A DNA stretch of 64,000 bases from JADFRG01 sp964590515. GTDB lineage: Bacteria; Chloroflexota; Anaerolineae; Anaerolineales; E44-bin32. Positions 33,108-40,598 of the stretch are shown in pieces; within the stretch, counting starts at the first letter, position 1, and each line of letters starts with the position of its first letter. The stretch is taken from assembly GCA_964590515.1 (NCBI GenBank), contig CAZPZD010000007.1:1-64000 (forward strand). The letters are read 5' to 3'. The notes under the pieces were generated by a model. The model was given only the letters and a program-made list of their open reading frames with translations. It was not told the origin of the DNA and did no database searches. The translations under genes and the position numbers were made by a program.

Positions 33108-33167
33108 GCCACCCTCCGGTGTAACAAGGGATTAGGGGATACGGTAGGCGCGGCCCGACGCTCCGCC

Positions 33168-33842
33168 TCAGCGCAGCCGCAGTTTGAATTTAGAGATGTG
33201 ATCGGTATGGTCGCGCTCATGCCACAGGGTTCGCCGCATGACCTTGCGGGCCGACCAAGTCTCCCCGGAGAGAGCCACGACCCCGATGCGGGTAGCCAGA
33301 TTTGGGAGGTTGGCCAGGGTGTGATCACGGACTTTCACCAGGCGGTTGAGTGGATCGGTTGGAAGCTCACGGGTTGGCAAGGCAATTCCCATCCGATCGA
33401 AATACCACTGCTCCGCGAGGGCTACGTGATTCAGGATTCCCGCAATGGGCCACTCTTCCCCGGATATCTCCTTGTGCAGGTCATCTTCGGTGAGGCCGAC
33501 CAACATCTGCTCCAGGTCCCGGCGGATCGCCAGCAACAGCCGTTCATATTCCGGCATCTCATCCGCCAGCAACGGCGGCCGGTCGGCGGCGAAGAAGGCA
33601 TTGACCTCGTAGTCGTCTTCGTAGCGCCAGGCCCGGACCACCTCGCTGACCATCATCGGGCCCGAGAAGCCGCTGACCCGTAATCCGTGCCCGCTGCACC
33701 ATTCGAGGTAGGTTTCGACAGCTTTCGGGATGGAGCTGATGGCGGTTTCCCGCTCGGTGTGGGAGGCAAAACAGCCGGGCAAATCCGGCACGTGGGCGAT
33801 CCAGCGCCCGTCGATCTCTTCCGCGCACACTACGTACGGCAT
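33168..33842 (-). CDS. HicB-like domain fused to a DinB-type domain
   Basis: A 224-residue protein with two recognisable parts. Residues 1-55 match the HicB-like antitoxin fold: YVVCAEEIDGRWIAHVPDLPGCFASHT, given here as VVCAEEIDGRWIAHVPDLPG. Residues about 95-220 look like a DinB/DfrB four-helix metal-binding domain with three histidines, in ILNHVALAEQWY and LWHERDHTDHISKF. There is no adjacent HicA toxin gene. The HicB part may act as a ligand-binding or dimerisation module, and the DinB part as a thiol-dependent transferase. Function is unknown. Confidence 0.75.
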   Translation of the reverse strand: MPYVVCAEEIDGRWIAHVPDLPGCFASHTERETAISSIPKAVETYLEWCSGHGLRVSGFSGPMMVSEVVRAWRYEDDYEVNAFFAADRPPLLADEMPEYERLLLAIRRDLEQMLVGLTEDDLHKEISGEEWPIAGILNHVALAEQWYFDRMGIALPTRELPTDPLNRLVKVRDHTLANLPNLATRIGVVALSGETWSARKVMRRTLWHERDHTDHISKFKLRLR

Positions 33843-33878
33843 GCTGAAGCGAGCCTTGACGCTATGCTTCTTGGACTA

Positions 33879-33906
33879 TTGCGCCTCCTAGGGGATCGCC
33901 TATACT
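33879..33906 (+). promoter_or_regulatory. Putative promoter of the Flp-type pilin gene
   Basis: -10 TATACT (33901-33906) with a weak TTGCGC 16 nt upstream (33879-33884). The start would be near 33913. A minus-strand TATAGG overlaps the same bases and could serve the divergent HicB-DinB gene. Confidence 0.45.
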
Positions 33907-33939
33907 CGATTCTAATTATCCTGTTCTTCGAGGGCATTT

Positions 33940-34083
33940 ATGATTTTTTCTTCCTCGAGCGGTCAGGGGTTGGTGGAGTACGCGCTGATCATTCTTCTCG
34001 TAGGACTGGCAGTGATCGTGCTCCTCACCCTATTCGGCTCGAGCGTCGGGAACATGTTCAGCAACGTTATCGCCAACGTGTAA
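33940..34083 (+). CDS. Flp/Tad-type pilin-like peptide
   Basis: A 47-residue protein: a short polar leader, then GQGLVEYALIILLVGLAVIV and a hydrophobic helix ending FGSSVGNMFSNVIANV. The G-x3-VEYAL pattern followed by a hydrophobic alpha-helix is the class IVb (Flp) prepilin signature, with the prepilin peptidase cleaving near the Gly. GAGGG lies 5 nt before the ATG, and a promoter and terminator frame the gene. No tad assembly genes are in the window, so it is an orphan locus that would depend on machinery elsewhere. Confidence 0.85.
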   Translation: MIFSSSSGQGLVEYALIILLVGLAVIVLLTLFGSSVGNMFSNVIANV

Positions 34084-34122
34084 TCCCGCGCCGATGCTGA
34101 GAATACTAAGTCGTGAGAAAGC

Positions 34123-34158
34123 GCCGGCCAAGTAGCGCTGTTGAGGCCGGCTGTCTTG
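34123..34158 (+). terminator. Terminator after the pilin gene
   Basis: GCCGGCC (34123-34129) pairs with GGCCGGC (34145-34151), followed by TGTCTTGCTT. The loop is 15 nt and the T tract imperfect, so confidence is moderate. Confidence 0.55.
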
Positions 34159-34178
34159 CTTGAGGCCACGCCTCGAGG

Positions 34179-34385
34179 TTAACTACCCAGCGCACTCCCT
34201 GCCTTCTCCACCCAGCCCTTCATGCGCCGAGCCAGTTCGCGCCGAGGCAGTAAAATTCGACGCCCGCAGTTCTGACACTTCAGACCGATGTCTGCCCCGA
34301 GCCGGATGACCCGCCAGTCGGTCCCCCCGCACGGATGGGGCTTTCGCAGCCGGACGACATCGTCCACCCGAAGCTCTACCAGCAA
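34179..34385 (-). CDS. DUF951 family protein
   Basis: A 68-residue protein of the DUF951 family (PF06107), small basic nucleic-acid-binding-like proteins common in Firmicutes and Chloroflexi. The diagnostic core is DVVRLRKPHPCGGTDWRVIRLGADIGLKC, seen here as VVRLRKPHPCGGTDW then RLGADIGLKCQNCGRRILLP. The cysteines (one early, then C-x2-C) suggest a zinc site. TTG start; GGAGGG lies about 10 nt upstream and a TATAAT at 34414-34419 is a likely -10. Confidence 0.88.
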   Translation of the reverse strand: MLVELRVDDVVRLRKPHPCGGTDWRVIRLGADIGLKCQNCGRRILLPRRELARRMKGWVEKAGSALGS

Positions 34386-34448
34386 CGAAAACGGCCCTCC
34401 GGCCGGGTCGCGGCATTATACTCCGGCGGCTCCAACACACCCGGGTGA

Positions 34449-34454
34449 TATAAT
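34449..34454 (+). promoter_or_regulatory. -10 box close to the M50 protease start
   Basis: A perfect TATAAT, then 9 nt, then GTG at 34464. The 5' UTR would be only about 3 nt. No -35 or Shine-Dalgarno is seen. Confidence 0.55.
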
Positions 34455-34463
34455 CCGACCGCT

Positions 34464-35102
34464 GTGCTAAGTGGGAGCCTGCCGGAGATCCTCTCCCGAG
34501 CCTTCACGCTGGTCATCGCCTTCACGATCCATGAGTTTGCGCACGCCTGGGCCGCCGACCGGCTCGGCGACGACACCCCCCGCCTGGCTGGCCGCCTTTC
34601 GTTAAACCCCCTCCGCCATCTCGATCCGCTGGGTTCACTGCTCCTGCTGGTGGCCGGCTTCGGTTGGGCCAAGCCGGTCCCGGTGAATCCATACGCGCTA
34701 CAGCGACGAACTCCGGCCGGGATGATGCTGGTAGCGGCCGCCGGACCGCTCTCCAACCTCGGACTCGCGATTCTCGCCTCGCTTCCCTTCCAGGCGGACC
34801 TGGTGGGACCGACGTTTGTCGCCGGTAGGCTGCTTCCCTCGTTGTCTGGTTTGCTGCAGACATTCATTTTCATCAACCTCATCCTTCTACTGTTCAACTT
34901 GATCCCCATCTCCCCGCTGGACGGAGAGAAGGTACTCGCCTACTTCCTGCCGCCAGGCGGCCAGGCTGCTCTGGCGCGGCTGCGTCCCTATGGGCCAGTC
35001 ATCTTGCTCCTGTTGATCGCCTCCGGCAGGATGGGAGTCAATTTGCTCGGGCTGCTGGTCGGAACTCCGGCCCGCCAGCTCTTCAATCTGCTGGTTTCGT
35101 AG
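34464..35102 (+). CDS. M50-family site-2-type metalloprotease
   Basis: A 212-residue integral membrane zinc protease. The zinc motif HExxH is FTIHEFAHAWAADRLG (residues about 22-37) in the first helix. The second conserved motif is LFNLIPISPLDGEKVL (Asp ligand, about 150). Several transmembrane helices, and no PDZ domain, which matches the small group of M50 proteins similar to B. subtilis YwhC. Such enzymes cleave within membranes; the substrate is unknown. GTG start with no Shine-Dalgarno. Confidence 0.9.
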   Translation: MLSGSLPEILSRAFTLVIAFTIHEFAHAWAADRLGDDTPRLAGRLSLNPLRHLDPLGSLLLLVAGFGWAKPVPVNPYALQRRTPAGMMLVAAAGPLSNLGLAILASLPFQADLVGPTFVAGRLLPSLSGLLQTFIFINLILLLFNLIPISPLDGEKVLAYFLPPGGQAALARLRPYGPVILLLLIASGRMGVNLLGLLVGTPARQLFNLLVS

Positions 35103-35135
35103 TCCAATCCACACACCCAACTCGCGAGGAAGCTC

Positions 35136-36317
35136 ATGACCAAGACCGATTGGATTTCGGAGGAGATTGCCAACCTGCGGGCCGCCGGGCTGTTCACCCA
35201 GATCCGGACGGTGAGCTCTGCACAGGGCGCCTGGCTGGTGGTGGACGGGCGGCGGGTGCTCAACTTCTGCTCAAACAACTACCTGGGCCTCGCCAACCAT
35301 CCGCGGCTGACTGCGGCCGCCAAGTCGGCCATCGATCGGTTCGGAGTGGGGCCGGCCGCGGTCCGGACGATCGCCGGGACCATGCAGCTGCACTTAGAAC
35401 TTGAAGCGCGGCTGGCCGCCTTCAAGGGAGTCGAGGCCGCGATCACCTTTCAGTCTGGCTTCAACGCCAACCTCGCCGCGATCCCGGCCCTAGTCGGCAA
35501 AGGGGATGTGATCTATTCCGACGAGCTCAACCACGCCAGCATCATCGACGCGGCTCGCCTCTCGCGGGCAGAGACCGTCCGCTACCCTCACCGGGATCCA
35601 GGCGGGCTCCGGGCCGCGATCGTCGAACAGCGGAAGCAAGAGTTCCATCGGGCCCTGATCGTGACCGACGGGGTCTTCAGCATGGACGGGGATGTCGCTC
35701 CACTGGCGGAGATTCAGGCCATCGCCCAAGAATTCGACTACTTGCTGATGGTCGATGACGCCCACGGGGAGGGCGTGCTGGGGAAAGGGGGTCGCGGGAT
35801 CGTCGACCACTTCCACCTGCACGGGAAGGTGGACCTTGAAGTCGGGACCCTCTCGAAGGCCTTCGGGGTCGTCGGAGGCGTTGTGGCCGGCCGGCAGGTC
35901 ATTGTGGATTGGCTGCGCCAGCGCGGGCGTCCATTCCTCTTTTCCTCGGCCATGACCGTGCCGGACGTGGCGGCTTGCCTCGCAGCGGTGGACTTGTTGG
36001 AGGAATCCGACGAACTCGTGCAGCGTCTGTGGGAGAACACCCGCTATTTCAAACGGGAGATGGGCACCCTTGGGTTTGACACCGGTGCAAGCACCACTCC
36101 GATCACCCCAATCATGCTTGGCGAGGCTCCGCTGGCGCAGTCCTTCAGCAGCCAGCTGTTCGAGGAGGGAGTCTTCGCGATGGCGATCGGTTATCCCACC
36201 GTGGCCCAGGGCAAGGCCCGCATCCGAGTCATGATCTCCGCCGCCCACTCCACGGAAGACCTGGACCACGGTCTTGCCGGCTTTGAGAAGGTCGGCAAGC
36301 TACTCGATGTGATCTAG
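35136..36317 (+). CDS. kbl: Glycine C-acetyltransferase (2-amino-3-ketobutyrate CoA ligase)
   Basis: A 393-residue PLP enzyme of the alpha-oxoamine synthase family. Visible: VLNFCSNNYLGLANHPRL, GFNANLAAIP, DELNHASIIDAARLS, MVDDAHGEGVLG and the PLP lysine in VGTLSKAFGVVGG. The MTKTDWISEEIANLRAAGLF N-terminus and SSAQGAWLVVDGRRVLNF fit Kbl better than BioF. Kbl converts 2-amino-3-ketobutyrate plus CoA to glycine and acetyl-CoA. Threonine dehydrogenase (tdh) is not adjacent. GAGGAAG precedes the ATG. Confidence 0.9.
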   Translation: MTKTDWISEEIANLRAAGLFTQIRTVSSAQGAWLVVDGRRVLNFCSNNYLGLANHPRLTAAAKSAIDRFGVGPAAVRTIAGTMQLHLELEARLAAFKGVEAAITFQSGFNANLAAIPALVGKGDVIYSDELNHASIIDAARLSRAETVRYPHRDPGGLRAAIVEQRKQEFHRALIVTDGVFSMDGDVAPLAEIQAIAQEFDYLLMVDDAHGEGVLGKGGRGIVDHFHLHGKVDLEVGTLSKAFGVVGGVVAGRQVIVDWLRQRGRPFLFSSAMTVPDVAACLAAVDLLEESDELVQRLWENTRYFKREMGTLGFDTGASTTPITPIMLGEAPLAQSFSSQLFEEGVFAMAIGYPTVAQGKARIRVMISAAHSTEDLDHGLAGFEKVGKLLDVI

Positions 36318-36355
36318 GTTGATGAGAAGGAGATGTCGGGCGGCCTAATCCAGAG

Positions 36356-36664
36356 TCAGAACTGGAATCGCGGCTGTTGGGGAACGATCTTGCGGCTGTA
36401 GTTGATGACAAAGTCCTGCAGCCGGCTCTCCAACTCCATGAACTCCGGCGAAGACAGCACCGTATCCAGGCTCTCCCGATCTTCGGCGATGAAACCGGTC
36501 AAGCGCAGTGGGTACTCGCCGTAGGCTGTGTGCCAGGCTTCACAAAGCGTCAGCCCGAGGTTCTCGAGCGCCGGAACAAACTCCCCCAATACATAGCGAA
36601 AGTATTCCTCCCGATGTTTCGGGAGGGGGTCGTAAGTCAACAGGAGCTTGACCGAATCTTCCAT
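36356..36664 (-). CDS. Hypothetical protein, possible dimeric alpha-beta barrel
   Basis: A 102-residue protein I cannot assign. It starts SVKLLLTYDPLPKHREEYFRY and has LTGFIAEDRESLDTVLSSPE. This ferredoxin-like beta-alpha-beta layout with a mid-chain acidic helix resembles dimeric alpha-beta barrel proteins. It follows the radical SAM gene by 8 nt in the same direction and is probably its operon partner. Confidence 0.65.
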   Translation of the reverse strand: MEDSVKLLLTYDPLPKHREEYFRYVLGEFVPALENLGLTLCEAWHTAYGEYPLRLTGFIAEDRESLDTVLSSPEFMELESRLQDFVINYSRKIVPQQPRFQF

Positions 36665-36672
36665 GCTTGGTT

Positions 36673-37809
36673 TTATTGTGTCACCGGCCGCGGCCGGCGA
36701 TCGTACAGGTCCTCACTCGTCCCCAGCCTGACCTGCTCAGCACGAGTAGGCCAGACGCCCGGGATGCGTGTTCCGCAACTCGGGCAGCTGCCCGTCTCGG
36801 TCAGGCGGTAGGCCAGGATAACATACCCCAGCCGCTCGATCAGGCAAGTCCGGCAATTCGGGCAGTAGGTGTTTTCGTAATCCTCGACCTGCCCCGGCAG
36901 ATTCCCGGCATACACGTAGCGCAACCCGGCTTCCTGGCCGATCTCGGCGGCCCGCATTAGGATCTCGGCGGTCGTATTGTCCGGTTCGATCAGCTTGTAG
37001 TCTTTGTGAAAGGCCGTGACATGCCAGGGGATGTCCGGAGAGATTCCGGCCAGGAAACGCGCCGCATCCCACAGCTCCTCTGAACTGTCGTTGAACCCAG
37101 GGATCACCAGGGTCACGACTTCCATCCAGAAGCCCATCGCATGCACCCGCTCGACGCTGTCGAGCACGTGCTGCAGCACGCCCCCCAGCCCGCGGTAGGT
37201 CTTGTCCCGCATCGACTTGAGGTCAATCTTGTAGCCCGTGACATGCGGCTTCAAGAACTCCAACACCTCCGTAGTGGTGTTGCCGTTGGAGATGTAGACG
37301 CAGGTGAACCCGGCTTCCCGCGCGACCTCGAAAACACCCACCGCCCATTCCGAGGTGATCAGCGGCTCGTTGTACGACGAGCCGATCACCCAGGCGCCCA
37401 TCTTGCGGCCGTATTCGACCAGCTCGTGGGGCGTCACCTCGCGCAGGCCGGCCGCCGAGATGTCGGAGGCCGGATCGCGCATCGCTTGAGAGGTCACCCA
37501 GTTCTGGCAGTAGGTGCAGTGGAAGTCGCACCCCAGCATCCCGAAGGTCAAGGTATCGGAGCCGGGGTAGAGGTGGAAGAAGGGCTTTTTTTCGGTGGGG
37601 TCGCACTGAAGGGCGCCGACATAGCCCCAGGGGACTCGCAGCCGCCCTTCGTGATTGAAACGGACCTGGCAGATTCCCCGCTTACCCGGTCGGATCAGGC
37701 AGCGGTGCCCACAGGCATAACACCGAAGCGCTCCGTCCGGCTGGGTCTCATACAGCTTCCCCTCGACCGTCAGCGGGTCGAGCAGATCTCCCAGCGTGCT
37801 GGTGCGCAT
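36673..37809 (-). CDS. amrS: AmmeMemoRadiSam-system radical SAM enzyme
   Basis: A 378-residue radical SAM protein. The cluster motif is CDFHCTYCQNW (C-x3-C-x2-C) at about residue 98. The N-terminus has LRCYACGHRCLIRPGKRGICQVR, a cysteine region typical of AmrS, plus FHLYPGSDTLTFGMLGCDFH. A C-terminal rubredoxin-like pair, CPNC...CPSCGTRIPG, is extra zinc or iron binding. The AMMECR1 and Memo partners are not in the window. Start ATG 37807-37809, fixed by a TATAAT at 37826-37831, because the long upstream frame is antisense to mobA. Confidence 0.92.
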   Translation of the reverse strand: MRTSTLGDLLDPLTVEGKLYETQPDGALRCYACGHRCLIRPGKRGICQVRFNHEGRLRVPWGYVGALQCDPTEKKPFFHLYPGSDTLTFGMLGCDFHCTYCQNWVTSQAMRDPASDISAAGLREVTPHELVEYGRKMGAWVIGSSYNEPLITSEWAVGVFEVAREAGFTCVYISNGNTTTEVLEFLKPHVTGYKIDLKSMRDKTYRGLGGVLQHVLDSVERVHAMGFWMEVVTLVIPGFNDSSEELWDAARFLAGISPDIPWHVTAFHKDYKLIEPDNTTAEILMRAAEIGQEAGLRYVYAGNLPGQVEDYENTYCPNCRTCLIERLGYVILAYRLTETGSCPSCGTRIPGVWPTRAEQVRLGTSEDLYDRRPRPVTQ

Positions 37810-37825
37810 TGCGAAGGTCGGCGGG

Positions 37826-37848
37826 ATTATATCATCCGAGGGTAGAAT
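37826..37848. promoter_or_regulatory. Divergent promoter pair amrS/mobA
   Basis: Minus strand TATAAT (37826-37831) lies 16 nt before the amrS ATG. Plus strand TAGAAT (37843-37848) lies 6 nt before the mobA GTG. The two starts are only 45 nt apart, so the genes are read divergently from one compact region. The mobA transcript would be leaderless. Confidence 0.55.
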
Positions 37849-37854
37849 GCCCGC

Positions 37855-38484
37855 GTGATCACCCTGGCCGTGCAGGCGGGAGGCCGCTCGAGTCGGATGG
37901 GGCGCGACAAGGCGCTGATCCCGCTCGGGGGAATCCCGCTGATTGAGCATGTACTCCGGCGGACGGCCGGCCTTGCCGAGGACGTTCTGATCACAACCAA
38001 CCAGCCAGCGGACTTCGCTTACCTGGGTGTCCGGCTGGTGCCCGATCGCGAGCCCGGCGCCGGCGCGCTGCCCGGGTTGTTGACCGCACTGGAGGCCGCC
38101 CAAGGTGAGACCGTGCTGCTGTTGGCCTGCGACCTACCCTTCGTCTGCCGGCCGCTGCTGGAGCATTTGCTCAGCCGGGCGCCCGAAGCCCAAGTAGTTG
38201 TCCCTCGGTGGAACGACGATCTCGAGCCGCTGCACGCGGTCTATTCTCGTTCGTGTGCTAATGCGGTCCGGGCGGGAGTGCAGGCTGGCCAGCAGCGGGT
38301 GATCGACATCCTGCCGCGAGTAACTCAGCAGGTGGTCGATGGAGCTGCGATCGCCAAGTTCGATCCAGACGGATGGAGTTTCTTCAATATCAACACACCC
38401 CAAGATCTAGCTCGGGCAGAACAGGTCTTGGCTGAGCGGGCCGATGCGCCGCAACTGCCCTTTAAAGCACAGACAGACATCTAG
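37855..38484 (+). CDS. mobA: Molybdenum cofactor guanylyltransferase
   Basis: A 209-residue nucleotidyltransferase that adds GMP to molybdopterin. Signatures: LAVQAGGRSSRMGRDKALIPLGG, TNQPADFAYLGVRLVPD, GALPGLLTAL, LLLACDLPFV and the late FNINTPQDLARAE. GTG start without Shine-Dalgarno. It may supply a dinucleotide cofactor for Mo enzymes. The Mo-hydroxylase of this window would normally need the MCD form, made by the MobA relative MocA, so which nucleotide this protein uses is open. Confidence 0.9.
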   Translation: MITLAVQAGGRSSRMGRDKALIPLGGIPLIEHVLRRTAGLAEDVLITTNQPADFAYLGVRLVPDREPGAGALPGLLTALEAAQGETVLLLACDLPFVCRPLLEHLLSRAPEAQVVVPRWNDDLEPLHAVYSRSCANAVRAGVQAGQQRVIDILPRVTQQVVDGAAIAKFDPDGWSFFNINTPQDLARAEQVLAERADAPQLPFKAQTDI

Positions 38485-38507
38485 GTGAGGGGGGCACCCA
38501 GACGTCT
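38475..38507. repeat. Inverted repeat after mobA
   Basis: Arms 38475-38487 and 38495-38507, 13 nt each with a 7-nt loop. As plus-strand RNA there are two A/C mismatches; as minus-strand RNA these become G-U pairs, so the hairpin is better on the minus strand. No T tract follows on either side. A terminator function is uncertain. Confidence 0.4.
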
Positions 38508-38617
38508 GACTGTTCACGGTAGTATACCGACTCCCTGGGGGACCGTCAAGCTTCAACCTCAAAACCCATACCGCAATCTGCCGGGGAGTGCTATTCTCTC
38601 CGCTTCAGGAGGGCCAC

Positions 38618-39478
38618 ATTCTCCGGATCAATAACCCACGCTCTGGCGCCGGGCGCCGCTCCGCGGTTGCCGGATGCTTGCTTATGGCCCTGGCCGCCGC
38701 CTGCAACCTGCCGGCCGGCCAGGACCAAATTGCCACCGCGGTTGCCGCCACGGTCCAGGCCCTGCAATTCTCGGCCCCCACCCTTCCCCCACCAAGCGTA
38801 ACTCCCCAGCCACCGACGAGCACACCCACCAGCACGCCCACTCTGCTCTCGACTTCGACCCCTGCGGCCCCCCGGATCCGGGTTTCGGAGAACACCAACT
38901 GCCGGGCCGGGCCCGCCGCCGCCTACGACTTCCTGGGCGCGCTGCTGGTGGGGCAGGTGGCCGAGGTGGCCGCCCGCAGCACAGCCTCCAACTATTGGTA
39001 CATCCACAATCCGGATCGGCCGGGCGAGTTCTGCTGGCTCTGGGGCGAATTCGCGTCCCTGGAGGGCGACCCGAACGCCCTGCCTGCCTACACTCCGGCG
39101 CCCAGCCCCACCCCCAGCATCGATTTCATCCTGTACCTGAACGGCTTCCAGCCCTGCGGCTCAGACACCCAGGTCGCCTTCACAATCCAGAACAACAGCG
39201 GGACCACGTTCATGACCGGCCTAATCCACATCCTCAATCTGACAGATTCCACCGACGTCTACGGCCCGCTGCTTGACCGGCATCCCTTCGCCCCCGGCTC
39301 GACCGACTGCCCTCCGGGCCATGGCAACCAGCTGCTGCCGGGCGCGGCGGCCTACATCGTCGCTCCCTTGAGTACGCCTCCAACTGGGGTCGCCGCCCGG
39401 GCGACGATTAAATTGTGTACCGGGGATTACTTAGCTGGGGACTGTGTGACCAAGACGATCGACTTCAACTTCCCGTAG
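38618..39478 (+). CDS. SH3-like domain lipoprotein, probable ATT start
   Basis: From the proposed start the protein has about 286 residues: a basic n-region, a hydrophobic stretch and lipobox MALAAAC, a Thr/Pro/Ser linker, an SH3b-like domain (ISVSENTNCRAGPAAAYDFLG-type, seen as NTNCRAGPAAAYDFLGALLV), a second Pro-rich linker and a C-terminal Ig-like domain with cysteines. The GTG at 38588 lies upstream of a TATTCT -10-like box (38592-38597) and is probably not transcribed. AGGAGG (38607-38612) sits 5 nt before an in-frame ATT (38618), which I propose as the start. Probably anchored to the outer face of the membrane. Confidence 0.72.
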   Translation: MLRINNPRSGAGRRSAVAGCLLMALAAACNLPAGQDQIATAVAATVQALQFSAPTLPPPSVTPQPPTSTPTSTPTLLSTSTPAAPRIRVSENTNCRAGPAAAYDFLGALLVGQVAEVAARSTASNYWYIHNPDRPGEFCWLWGEFASLEGDPNALPAYTPAPSPTPSIDFILYLNGFQPCGSDTQVAFTIQNNSGTTFMTGLIHILNLTDSTDVYGPLLDRHPFAPGSTDCPPGHGNQLLPGAAAYIVAPLSTPPTGVAARATIKLCTGDYLAGDCVTKTIDFNFP

Positions 39479-39896
39479 CTCGAACCTCTTGGAGGAAGGC
39501 GTCAATGGCCGCCAGTGCCTCCGCCGGGTTTTGATACTCTCTGATCAGCAAACCCTTCGATTGGTTTCCCAGAATCATCTTGGAGACCGGCACCCCGCCT
39601 TTGTAGCAGCATAGCACCGGTTTGCCCAATCCGAGGGCATAGGCAATCTCATACCCCACTCCATGGGAAGGCGTGCTGACCTCCGCGATCAAGGCGTCGC
39701 ACTCTTCGATCCAGCGCAGGTCACGTCGGTAGATCTCCTGCGGGTCGACCACCTTCTCGAGTTCCATCACCCCCCGCTCCGCAAGGTGAGCCGTCGGCAC
39801 CCCATGCCCCTCTCGCTCAAGGTGACCCACGATGGCTGCGTAGATGTCCTGGTCCGCCCGGCCACCGGTCAGCGAGCAGGAGAAATACAGATTCAG
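39465..39896 (-). CDS. DNPH1/Rcl-like nucleoside 5'-monophosphate N-hydrolase, CTG start
   Basis: A 143-residue protein of the nucleoside 2-deoxyribosyltransferase-like family, closest in pattern to 2'-deoxynucleoside 5'-phosphate N-hydrolase (DNPH1/Rcl). The family N-terminus 'LYFSCSLTGGRADQDIY' is encoded, but no ATG, GTG or TTG precedes it. A CTG (39894-39896) lies 7 nt after AGGAG, and I take it as the start. Using the internal GTG at 39830 would delete the substrate-binding N-terminus. Later blocks are IEECDALIAEVSTPSHGVGYE (catalytic Glu) and LGLGKPVLCCYK. It may clean up modified dNMPs. Confidence 0.78.
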   Translation of the reverse strand: MNLYFSCSLTGGRADQDIYAAIVGHLEREGHGVPTAHLAERGVMELEKVVDPQEIYRRDLRWIEECDALIAEVSTPSHGVGYEIAYALGLGKPVLCCYKGGVPVSKMILGNQSKGLLIREYQNPAEALAAIDAFLQEVRATGS

Positions 39897-39911
39897 CTGT
39901 CGGCTCCTTTT

Positions 39912-39940
39912 TTGTGGCTCAACAAAACTCGTGCTATCAT
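39912..39940 (+). promoter_or_regulatory. Promoter of the GAF-domain gene
   Basis: -35-like TTGTGG (39912-39917), 17-nt spacer, -10 TATCAT (39935-39940), 10 nt before the ATG. The 5' UTR would be about 4 nt, without Shine-Dalgarno. It overlaps the ribosome binding site of the divergent DNPH1-like gene. Confidence 0.55.
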
Positions 39941-39950
39941 CCGCTCAGCT

Positions 39951-40562
39951 ATGCAGAACCGCGATCCAGTTCGCTTCCTTCAGTTGGAGGTCGCCCGGCT
40001 GACCGACGAAAACCGCGACCTCAAGGAGCAGCTGGCCAGCTTGCGCTCGTCGGTGCAGGCCCTCAGTGCGCTGCAGGAAGTTATCCAGCGTATCACGCCC
40101 AGCACCAACGTTCTGGTGCTGCTTGGCGACTTGCTCGCCTCCGCAGTGGCGGTCGTGGGAGCCAGCGATGGTTCGCTGCTGCTGCGGGATGAAGAGACCG
40201 GGGAGTTGGTCTTCTCGGTCGTGCATGGTGAGTCCCGCGATCGACTCACCAATTACCGTCTGCCGGCAGGAAAAGGCATCGCCGGCTGGGTCGCGGTTCA
40301 CAAACGCCCCTTGGTGCTTACCAATGTACGCGACGATCCCCGCCACTTCCCAAAGATCGATGAGGCCTTCGGATTCCAGACCCGGACCCTGGCCTGCGTG
40401 CCGCTACTAGATGGGGAACGGGTGCTCGGAGTGTTGGAGGCGGTCAACAAGAACTACGACCGCGAATTCACCGACAATGACCACGACCTGCTCATGGTCG
40501 TGGCCAATCTGGCAAGCCTGGCCCTCATTCGAGCCGACAGCTTCACCGAGCAGAGTGCCTGA
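39951..40562 (+). CDS. Coiled-coil plus GAF-domain protein
   Basis: A 203-residue cytoplasmic protein. Residues about 8-40 form a coiled coil (LEVARLTDENRDLKEQLASL). Residues about 50-198 form a GAF domain, with ASDGSLLLRDEETGELVFSV, YRLPAGKGIAGWVAVHKRPL and TLACVPLLDGERVLGVLEAVN. No output domain is attached, so it may act as a ligand sensor working in trans or as a dimeric regulator. The ligand is unknown. Confidence 0.87.
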   Translation: MQNRDPVRFLQLEVARLTDENRDLKEQLASLRSSVQALSALQEVIQRITPSTNVLVLLGDLLASAVAVVGASDGSLLLRDEETGELVFSVVHGESRDRLTNYRLPAGKGIAGWVAVHKRPLVLTNVRDDPRHFPKIDEAFGFQTRTLACVPLLDGERVLGVLEAVNKNYDREFTDNDHDLLMVVANLASLALIRADSFTEQSA

Positions 40563-40598
40563 ACCTGACCACCGGTTCCTACGAACTCCGTATCCGAA

